Below, piece by piece: positions 27,401-33,834 of a stretch of 33,834 nt of DNA. Below the pieces are notes generated by a model, which saw nothing but the letters and a program-made list of their open reading frames with translations, searched no databases and was not told where the DNA came from. The position numbers were made by a program, and so were the translations under genes. The stretch's first letter is position 1. Each line of letters opens with the position of its first letter. Source of the stretch: an uncultured Granulosicoccaceae bacterium (GTDB taxonomy: Bacteria > Pseudomonadota > Gammaproteobacteria > Granulosicoccales > Granulosicoccaceae); assembly GCA_937998875.1 (NCBI GenBank), contig CALLBO010000002.1, positions 1 to 33,834 on the forward strand. Reading direction: 5' to 3'.

Positions 27401-29248
27401 TTGGCGGCATTTAATCACCTGCATATCTTTCTCGACCCTGATCCTGATCCTGCCAAAAGCTTTAAAGAACGTCAGCGGCTGTTCAACCTGGAACGATCAA
27501 CCTGGGAAGACTACAGCAGCAAACTTATTTCCAAAGGCGGCGGCATCTTCAGCCGCTCGTCAAAGTCAATAAAGCTATCTCCACAGGTGCAGGAGATGAT
27601 TGGCGTCAAAGCAAAAGCGATGACACCGAACGAACTGATTCATATGTTGCTTAAAGCCGAGGTGGATTTACTGTGGAACGGCGGCATCGGCACCTACATA
27701 AAAGCCAGCACCGAGACTCACGCAGACGCACAGGACAAAGCCAATGACGCACTGCGGGTAGACGCAAAGGCATTAGGCTGCAGAGTCGTTGGTGAGGGCG
27801 GTAACCTCGGTGTGACACAGCTCGGCCGCATAGAGTTCGCCGCCGGCGGCGGAAAGATCTACACCGACGCGATAGACAACTCTGCCGGTGTGGATTGCTC
27901 CGACCACGAGGTGAATATAAAAATCCTCGTAGACAGTCTCGTCAACAGCAAAAAACTACCTGCCAGCAAACGTACCCGACTACTGGCCGACATGACCAAC
28001 AACGTTTCCGAGCTGGTCTTAAGAGACAACTATCAGCAGACGCAGTGCATCAGCATAACGCTTTCACAGGCACCGATGTGGCTCGACGAACACAGCCGTT
28101 TTATCAGTGCACTGGAGTCAGAAGAAAAGCTCAACCGTGACATCGAATTTCTACCCGGTACGGAAGAAATTGCTGAACGAATGGTCAAAGGTCACGGTCT
28201 GACTGCACCTGAAATCGCAGTGCTGGTGGCGTATAGCAAGATGGATATCTACCAACGGCTGATGGACTCATCTTTGGCAGATGATCCGTTCTTTGACGAT
28301 GAGTTGCTAAGCTACTTTCCGCCACAGCTGTCAAAGAACTATCCGGACGCCATACTATCGCATCAGTTGCGCAAGGAAATTATTGCGACGCAAGTCACCA
28401 ACAGTTTTGTTAATCGCCTGGGCCCGACTTATCTCAGAAGGCTACGCGACGAACTAGGTGCTAACACCAGTGAAATCGCTACGGCATTCGTCGCCGTTCG
28501 CTATCTGTTCAATCTCCGCGACCTGTGGAGCGAGATCGAAAATCTCGACAACAAAGTTTCTAACGCCACACAGACAGAAATGATGTTACTGGTAACAGGC
28601 TGGGTAGAACGCGGCGTTCACTGGCTGGTTAAAAACCGACGCAGCCACCACGGTCCGCAGGACATCATTAATAAGTTTGGCGACAGCATCAATGAATTGC
28701 GGTCACTGATTCCGGATTCACTGGCTAAACCGAACAAAACCAGTTATCACTCACGTCGCAAATATTTCACCAGCGCCGGCGCTCCGGCAAAGCTTGCAGC
28801 AGACGTTGCATCTGTGGTCCCGTTGTCTTCAAGCTTTGACATACTGGATATTCACAATACCTCCACCAGTGACCTCAAACTCATCACGGCACTCTACTTT
28901 CATCTGGGAGACTTTCTGGAGCTCCAGTGGTTGCGTGAGCAAATCGGCCTGCTGGATGTAGACAGTCACTGGCATATCCTTGCAAAGTCTGCGCTGCGCC
29001 TCGACATTCATTACAGACAACGTCACCTGTGTGCTGAAATACTCGAAAGTGCCGGCAAGCGTAAATCTCCAGATGAGATTGTCAATGCCTGGGCAGAATC
29101 TTCAGATGAGCGCTTATCACTGTACAGACAAAGACTCAAAGAGATCATGGCAAGCAGCCATGTTGATTACGCCATGCTGTCACTGGCAGTGAATGAAGTG
29201 CAAAAGCTATTGAACGCTGACAGACCATTGGCAGGTAGCGACAGCTAA
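24434..29248 (+). CDS. gdhB: NAD-specific glutamate dehydrogenase, large (about 180 kDa) type
   Basis: 1604 residues, the size of the GDH-180 family, which converts glutamate to 2-oxoglutarate and ammonium with NAD and usually serves amino-acid catabolism (family knowledge). GGAGG lies six bases before the ATG. The N-terminal half (about 50-700) holds regulatory ACT-like domains. The catalytic region begins near 790 with [46 protein letters not shown] (catalytic Lys), then [18 protein letters not shown] for NAD binding and [18 protein letters not shown]. The C-terminal helical part (about 1180-1600) is typical. It has no gene partner in the same direction nearby and ends at a hairpin shared with the convergent thioesterase gene. 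No frameshift is seen. Confidence 0.95.
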   Translation: [1604 protein letters not shown]

Positions 29249-29275
29249 GCCCTCTCAGAAAGCGTCCCGCACAGA

Positions 29276-29302
29276 ACGCCTTTGAAGAGTTTTCAAAGGC
29301 GT
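29276..29302. terminator. Shared hairpin between convergent gdhB and thioesterase genes
   Basis: ACGCCTTTGAA and TTCAAAGGCGT are perfect 11-base arms around the loop GAGTT, in the 58-bp gap between the two convergent stop codons. It can act in both directions, although T-runs are absent on either side. Confidence 0.65.
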
Positions 29303-29306
29303 GCGC

Positions 29307-29741
29307 TCACCGTTGTATTTTCGCAAGCGCTGTGCGTAATTTGCCCGGCACCGGAACCGGCTTGTGAGACATGGCGTCCACATAAACATGCACAAAATGG
29401 CCGGCCGCTGAAGCATCGGCTTCATCGCCGTTAAATATGCCAACTTCATAACGAACACTGCTGTTGCCTACTTTAGCAACCGCCAGAGCAGCAGTTATCT
29501 CATCCGGAAATGCCACCGGTTTAAAATAGTTGCACTGCGTCTCAACCACCAGACCAACAATATTCCCGTCTTTGTAGTCGAGCACCTTCTGCGCAAACAA
29601 ATAGCCATTCACTACTGTGTCAAACCAGGAGTAGTACACCACATTATTGACGTGTCCATAGACATCGTTGTCACGCCATCTGGTGGAGATGTGTTGTTTG
29701 TACAAAAACTGATGAATCGTCGGTATGGTTTTGAGGCTCAT
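29307..29741 (-). CDS. Acyl-CoA thioesterase, hotdog-fold 4HBT family
   Basis: About 144 residues from the ATG at 29741, which has GGGA five bases upstream; the frame is open to 29792 but those residues are not family-like. The signature STRWRDNDVYGHVNNVVYYSWFDTVVNGYL has the Asp and HVNN motif of the 4-hydroxybenzoyl-CoA thioesterase branch. Later VETQCNYFKPVAFPDEITAALAV fits the second half of the fold. The substrate is unknown. It is a distant paralogue of ybgC in this window. It is divergent from the FtsZ-like gene. Confidence 0.88.
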   Translation of the reverse strand: MSLKTIPTIHQFLYKQHISTRWRDNDVYGHVNNVVYYSWFDTVVNGYLFAQKVLDYKDGNIVGLVVETQCNYFKPVAFPDEITAALAVAKVGNSSVRYEVGIFNGDEADASAAGHFVHVYVDAMSHKPVPVPGKLRTALAKIQR

Positions 29742-29810
29742 ACTAATCCCGGATTGTCTGCAGCCGCTTTGAACTGGAGCATAATCATACAACTAAACCA
29801 GCGTGGCCCG

Positions 29811-29837
29811 GGTATTGCCGGATAGCATGGCAATACC
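29811..29837. promoter_or_regulatory. Perfect 9-bp inverted repeat between the divergent thioesterase and FtsZ-like genes
   Basis: GGTATTGCC and GGCAATACC flank nine bases (GGATAGCAT). The site lies 70 bp upstream of the thioesterase start and about 175 bp upstream of the FtsZ-like start, a position suited to an operator; a transcript hairpin is the alternative. Confidence 0.5.
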
Positions 29838-30012
29838 GGCAGGAATCGTAACCGTTCTCACATTTTCACCTAACTGGAATAGAAGCGGTCATTCTCTATT
29901 ACCACTGGCCCATATAGTGCACAAGCAGCCTGTAGCCCGACAATTATTCGCTCTGATTCCACCAAATGAGTTCGCTTTCGCTGATTGAAGTCAATATTTA
30001 GACAGTTCTTAT

Positions 30013-32046
30013 ATGGATCACCACACTTTGCCAAACCCTGAGTCTGATGACCGAACACAATCAGCAGTGATTAAAGTGTTCGGTGTGGGCGGTGGTGGGT
30101 GTAATGCCCTTGAGCAGATGATCGCGGCCGGCATTCGAGATGTTGAGTTTAAATGCATCAACACCGATGCCCAGGCATTGCGCAGGTTCGCCCCTGAAAA
30201 TGTCATTACACTCGGCAACAACATCACCAAAGGGCTCGGGGCTGGTGCAAATCCGGAAGTAGGCACCGCTGCCGCCGCCGAAAGCACTGAAGAGATAGCC
30301 GCTGCCATCGGTGGTGCAGATATGCTCTTCCTCACCGCAGGTATGGGGGGTGGTACCGGCACTGGCGCAATTCCACTGATTGCTAAAACCGCACGCGAGA
30401 TGGGTGTGCTTACCGTGGCTGTAGTCACTGAGCCATTTGCATTTGAGGGTGAAAAAAGAAAGGCCACTGCGGCCGTCGGCCTAGAGGCGCTTAGAGAAAA
30501 CGCCGACTCCATGATTGTAGTGCCCAACGAAAACCTGCTGGCCTATCTTGGCCCGGACGTGACCCTGGTCGATGCGTTTGCCGCCGCCAATGATGTGGTT
30601 GCAAATGCAGTGCAGAGCATCGCGGAGCTTATCACTACAAGCGGTCTGATCAACGTTGACTTTGCGGACGTTAAAACCGTAATGAGTGCAATGGGCCACG
30701 CTATCATGAGTACCGGCAGAGGCATGGGTGAACACCGTGCTGAAGAAGCAGCGATTGGTGCTATCAAGAGCCCACTGCTGAACAACGTCGATCTCAAGGC
30801 TGCAAAAGGCATACTTGCAAACATCACTTCCAGTGCTGATCTCTCAATGGGTGAGTTCCAGGCTGTCGGAAACATTATTCGCCAGATTGCGGCAGACGAT
30901 GCCACGGTTGTCATAGGTACCGTGTTTGATGAAAGCATGAGTCACGAAATGAAAGTGACCGTTGTCGCAACCGGTTTAAAGCCACCTAAAAGCAATGACA
31001 CGCCAGGCAACAATGATGAACTCGCTGCCAAACTCACACAGCCAACACCGACGGCGAGCGAGAAAGCAGCCACAGAGGCTGAAGCTGCAGCCAATGAGGC
31101 CAAAGCAGATGCAGCGGAAGCCAGAGCAGAAGCGGAAGCAGCAACTGCTGAGGCCAAGGCCGCTATTCAAGCAGTAGCACGGGTAAAGGAAGAACAGGCC
31201 AAGAGCCAGGCTCGCAATCAGGCCTTAAACCAGGCCAATAACCTCGCCGAGGGCAGAAGCACTGTTCCTGCAATCAACAATGCACCGGCAGACAACCAAG
31301 CCGCGACAACCGCCGCACCTGTCACTGGAACCACTGCAGATTTAATTGCGCCATCAGAAAAACTGCGTGCTGTGCCACCACCGGTTCCACCAGCTACAGC
31401 TCAGAACGGCGTATCGCAATTGGCCGATACACCATTGCCTGTACCCGTGGATGATGTCTGCATGATTTGTGGCTGTGTAAACGGTGCACATCTGGATAAA
31501 TGTCCATGGGCAAACGGCGGCCCAAGTGCTGAGCAAAGAAAGAAACAAGCAAATCAGCAATCGTCACAAAAAGGAACACAAAAACCAAATTCACTGCTTC
31601 ACATGGCCAGGTCGCACAAGAAAATCGGCCTCAGTGTTGCAGCGGCTGGTCTCGTTGCACTCGCAACAGTCTGGCTCGTGCTTGGTAAAAAGCAGGCAGA
31701 CAACTCTATTGTAGAGACGCCCCCGGTCAAAGCGCCATCAAACTACATCGGTGATCTGCGTTCATCCACGCCTTACAATATCCCGACACTGACACTGGAT
31801 GAAGCCGACATTGAAGCTGCGGAAAAGTCAGGTGATACGCTGATGCCGCAAAAAGACGATGCAAGAGATCGGACTCCCAGCCTGGCAAAGAAAAGGATCA
31901 CAACCAGCAGCCGACCTGAGAGTCGACCAGAAACGCGGGCAGAAAAGCAGGCAGAAAAACGGCCAGAACAGCTCCTTGAAGAGCTCCTTGACAAGCAATC
32001 TGACGAAAAAGACAACACTGCGATAACCGGGTTCACCGAAGACTAA
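30013..32046 (+). CDS. FtsZ-family GTPase with Cys/His cluster and transmembrane anchor
   Basis: 677 residues; normal FtsZ has about 380-400. Residues about 15-322 are a full FtsZ core: VIKVFGVGGGGCNALEQM, KGLGAGANPEVG, the tubulin signature GMGGGTGTG (110-118), and the T7 loop GLINVDFAD (211-219) with Asn214, Asp216 and Asp219, so GTP binding and hydrolysis look possible. Then come an Ala/Glu-rich predicted coiled coil (about 349-405), a Pro/Ala linker, a Cys/His cluster CMICGCVNGAHLDKC (Cys483, 486, 488, His493, Cys497), a transmembrane helix (about 538-558) and a charged tail of about 120 residues ending ITGFTED. The usual C-terminal FtsA/ZipA-binding peptide is not visible. Basic residues before the helix favour a cytoplasmic core and periplasmic tail (inferred). 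No strong ribosome site precedes the ATG. The neighbours are a thioesterase and a channel, not division genes, so it is probably a paralogue. Confidence 0.9.
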   Translation: MDHHTLPNPESDDRTQSAVIKVFGVGGGGCNALEQMIAAGIRDVEFKCINTDAQALRRFAPENVITLGNNITKGLGAGANPEVGTAAAAESTEEIAAAIGGADMLFLTAGMGGGTGTGAIPLIAKTAREMGVLTVAVVTEPFAFEGEKRKATAAVGLEALRENADSMIVVPNENLLAYLGPDVTLVDAFAAANDVVANAVQSIAELITTSGLINVDFADVKTVMSAMGHAIMSTGRGMGEHRAEEAAIGAIKSPLLNNVDLKAAKGILANITSSADLSMGEFQAVGNIIRQIAADDATVVIGTVFDESMSHEMKVTVVATGLKPPKSNDTPGNNDELAAKLTQPTPTASEKAATEAEAAANEAKADAAEARAEAEAATAEAKAAIQAVARVKEEQAKSQARNQALNQANNLAEGRSTVPAINNAPADNQAATTAAPVTGTTADLIAPSEKLRAVPPPVPPATAQNGVSQLADTPLPVPVDDVCMICGCVNGAHLDKCPWANGGPSAEQRKKQANQQSSQKGTQKPNSLLHMARSHKKIGLSVAAAGLVALATVWLVLGKKQADNSIVETPPVKAPSNYIGDLRSSTPYNIPTLTLDEADIEAAEKSGDTLMPQKDDARDRTPSLAKKRITTSSRPESRPETRAEKQAEKRPEQLLEELLDKQSDEKDNTAITGFTED

Positions 32047-32177
32047 CGCCACACCACTGGAATCGAATAGCACCGCTGACAAAGCACACTCGCCCCACCC
32101 GATTCGCCTGCTCATAACAACGCGCTGCACTGAACCCACACAGCAGCAAAACCACAGACAGTGGTATCCTTTAGCAT

Positions 32178-33263
32178 ATGTTAAATGCTATTACTGACGT
32201 CCTGTCCCGCTTCACAGCGATGCACTATCTGGTTATTGCGGTCAATCTACTCCTGATGTCGCTTGCCAGACCGCTGATTCTGAAAACCGGCGGCAAACTC
32301 ACCGAACGTCAGATCGACTTCCGGGTAAATATGCTTCGGGTGTTGAATCTGGCGATACTGGCAACGGTTTGCTACAACGCGATCTACTCCGGCGGTGAAC
32401 GCGGTCAGGGCTTTGCAATCAAGCTGATCTCAATCCTTGTAGTGCTATACCTCGCCTACCTGGCATCCAACATTGCCAGCTACATGATGAGACGTCGCTA
32501 CGGTAAAACCAACAAAAGCAATGAAGGTATTCAAGTCTCCGATACCTATCACTCTCGAATGCTGACACTGGTCGTGAGCACATTCATTGCGATAGTTGCA
32601 CTAATTGCGGTGATTCGAATAGCCGGTTACAGCAGCCTGCTGGAAGCCGGAGGCGTAATAGGTTTTGTTGGAGTCTTCCTCGCGCTAACGCAACAGGCAT
32701 GGGCACCCGACATTATCAGTGGCCTTGTATTGCTAAACAGCGACATGCTGAGCGAGGGAGACATGATAGAACTGGGGGATTCAAACCCGATACTCGCACG
32801 GGTTTTTAAAACCAAGATTTTTCACACCGTGCTGATAGACATCGTTAATAACCATCGCATCATGGTGAGCAACTCTAAGCTGAGAGAGCAAACCATACAC
32901 AGCCTGTCCAAATTTGCCTCTGCCAAAGGGCTGCGTGAGAGACTGTCATTTAAAATTGGTTACGACACAAGTACAGACGATGTAAAAGATCTGTTTAATG
33001 AAGCGTTTGAAAAAATCGCAAACGACGCAAACAACGACATTGATGAATCTCATCCACTGGAAATACGGGTGCTTGAAACAGGCGACCATGCAGTCGAATG
33101 GGGCATCTTCTACTACATAAAAAACGTCAGTGGGATCATTGCTGTCAGACAGCGACTGCTTGAAGAAATTCTGGAGACCTCGCACCAGAAAGGTATCTCT
33201 CTCTCCACTCCTCAGACCCATGTTGTCACAACCTTAAGCGATGCACAGATAACACATGCATAA
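32178..33263 (+). CDS. MscS-family mechanosensitive channel protein
   Basis: 361 residues. Hydrophobic segments lie at about 14-31, 51-66, 79-100, 130-150 and 155-180. The last, GGVIGFVGVFLALTQQAWAPDIISGLVLL, corresponds to the pore helix and start of the cytoplasmic beta domain in MscS. It is followed by GDMIELGDSNPILARVFKTKIFHTVLID...HRIMVSNSKL, the small beta barrel, and an alpha/beta domain with RERLSFKIGYDTSTDDVKDL. Such channels open under membrane tension to release solutes (family knowledge). It is 131 bp downstream of the FtsZ-like gene in the same direction, so co-transcription is possible. Confidence 0.9.
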   Translation: MLNAITDVLSRFTAMHYLVIAVNLLLMSLARPLILKTGGKLTERQIDFRVNMLRVLNLAILATVCYNAIYSGGERGQGFAIKLISILVVLYLAYLASNIASYMMRRRYGKTNKSNEGIQVSDTYHSRMLTLVVSTFIAIVALIAVIRIAGYSSLLEAGGVIGFVGVFLALTQQAWAPDIISGLVLLNSDMLSEGDMIELGDSNPILARVFKTKIFHTVLIDIVNNHRIMVSNSKLREQTIHSLSKFASAKGLRERLSFKIGYDTSTDDVKDLFNEAFEKIANDANNDIDESHPLEIRVLETGDHAVEWGIFYYIKNVSGIIAVRQRLLEEILETSHQKGISLSTPQTHVVTTLSDAQITHA

Positions 33264-33400
33264 CTTACCGAGACTGTTTGTCTGAGTGCACCTGGTTCAG
33301 ATGCCATATTTTCGTAGGAGGGTGTCGTTAAAGCCATTGTTGAAATTCTATTCGACTATATTTTAAATACACCTACCCAATGCTAAGTCACTCTCTTTGA

Positions 33401-33576
33401 GAGAGTCCAATGCGTTGTTTGCATTGGGAGAGGGATACTTTGGCAATACTTCAAAGTTTAAGGTCGAAGTCTTTTTGAATAACTAACCAGACACACCCCT
33501 CTTCCGGCGCAAACTACACGCCGGATTCTCCCCGGGGAGAATGACAAAAGCGGCACTAGACGCCTTTGACGACACC
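33401..33576. mobile_element. Element B, copy 2 (solitary)
   Basis: Lies in the 342-bp gap between the MscS gene and the CAP-domain gene, where I see no gene. It matches 23767-23943 with about three substitutions and one single-base gap. Here the internal palindrome is perfect over 18 bases (ATTCTCCCCGGGGAGAAT). Neither of the R1/R2 repeat ends is present beside it, showing that B moves or is copied independently. The flank and left edge form ACTCTC/GAGAGT arms at 33390-33406. Possible flanking duplication is only CTTT. Confidence 0.75.
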
Positions 33577-33605
33577 CTTTACGAATATATAATGCTCATA
33601 GGTTA

Positions 33606-33834
33606 TTATTTAGCATCACCGAATACCACAACCCAATAGTTACCATAGTCCGTAGCCGAATCATTCACACAGGCAGCTCCGACTTCGGTGAAAGACTTGT
33701 TCATGATGTTAAAGCAATGGCCTTCACTATCGAGCCAACCCTGATGCACTTCAGCCTGATCGAGTTGGCCTGCAGCAATATTTTCACCGATTGCGCGCCA
33801 CGAGTAGCCTACAGCGTCAGCACGTTTTGAAACG
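33606..33834 (-). CDS. CAP-domain (SCP/PR-1, YkwD-like) protein, C-terminal part only
   Basis: The minus strand reads open from the right edge to a TAA at 33606, giving 75 residues: SWRAIGENIAAG, then VHQGWLDSEGHCFNIMNKSFTEVGAACV, ending YGNYWVVVFGDAK. GENIAAG, the GHCFNIM segment (with the conserved His) and YWVVVFG are the standard CAP-domain motifs. These are usually secreted proteins of varied or unknown function; the signal peptide and first half lie outside the window. Confidence 0.88.
   Translation of the reverse strand, partial: VSKRADAVGYSWRAIGENIAAGQLDQAEVHQGWLDSEGHCFNIMNKSFTEVGAACVNDSATDYGNYWVVVFGDAK

Noticed and set aside
29985..30014. TTGAAG and TTATAT as a promoter just before the FtsZ-like gene
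   Set aside because: The second box overlaps the start codon, so transcription would begin inside the coding region.

Overview
The window looks like a chromosomal segment of a free-living gammaproteobacterium of moderate GC. The main evidence is gene order: aspS, nudB, yebC, ruvC, ruvA, ruvB, ybgC, tolQ, tolR, tolA, tolB, pal, cpoB and a tRNA-Lys all lie on the minus strand in the order typical of that class. I cannot name the genus.

Layout. Positions 1-221 hold the start of a PEP-mutase/isocitrate-lyase-family gene, then tRNA-Lys(UUU) at 431-506. Positions 748-7030 are the Tol-Pal envelope-constriction operon with its thioesterase gene ybgC. After a repeat-filled gap come ruvB, ruvA, ruvC and yebC (7574-10547). 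Between yebC and its usual neighbour nudB lies a defence-type island of about 9.5 kb (about 10.55-20.09 kb): a type I restriction-modification operon (hsdM-hsdS-hsdR, with hsdM broken by an apparent single-base frameshift), a HigB-like toxin with an antitoxin fused to an ImmA/IrrE metallopeptidase-like domain, and a DUF3037 gene. nudB and aspS follow (20088-22345). Read the other way come a PfkB-family (adenosine-type) kinase and the large NAD-glutamate dehydrogenase gene. Then come a minus-strand acyl-CoA thioesterase, a very unusual FtsZ-family protein, an MscS-type channel and the end of a CAP-domain (SCP/PR-1) gene at the right edge.

The most unusual gene is at 30013-32046. It has a full FtsZ GTPase core (GGGTGTG loop and an intact T7 loop) followed by an Ala/Glu-rich helical linker, a compact Cys/His cluster, one transmembrane helix and a charged tail. 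The usual C-terminal FtsA/ZipA-binding peptide is not visible, and the gene is not in a division cluster. It looks like a membrane-anchored FtsZ paralogue.

Three intergenic regions carry a dispersed repeat family. One component (7236-7462; 23714-24094) has imperfect inverted termini of about 41 bp with GTGCGA ends. A second element of about 180 bp occurs alone at 33401-33576 and is also inserted inside the 23.7-kb copy of the first, flanked there by a 9-bp direct repeat; the 7.2-kb copy serves as a paralogous empty site.
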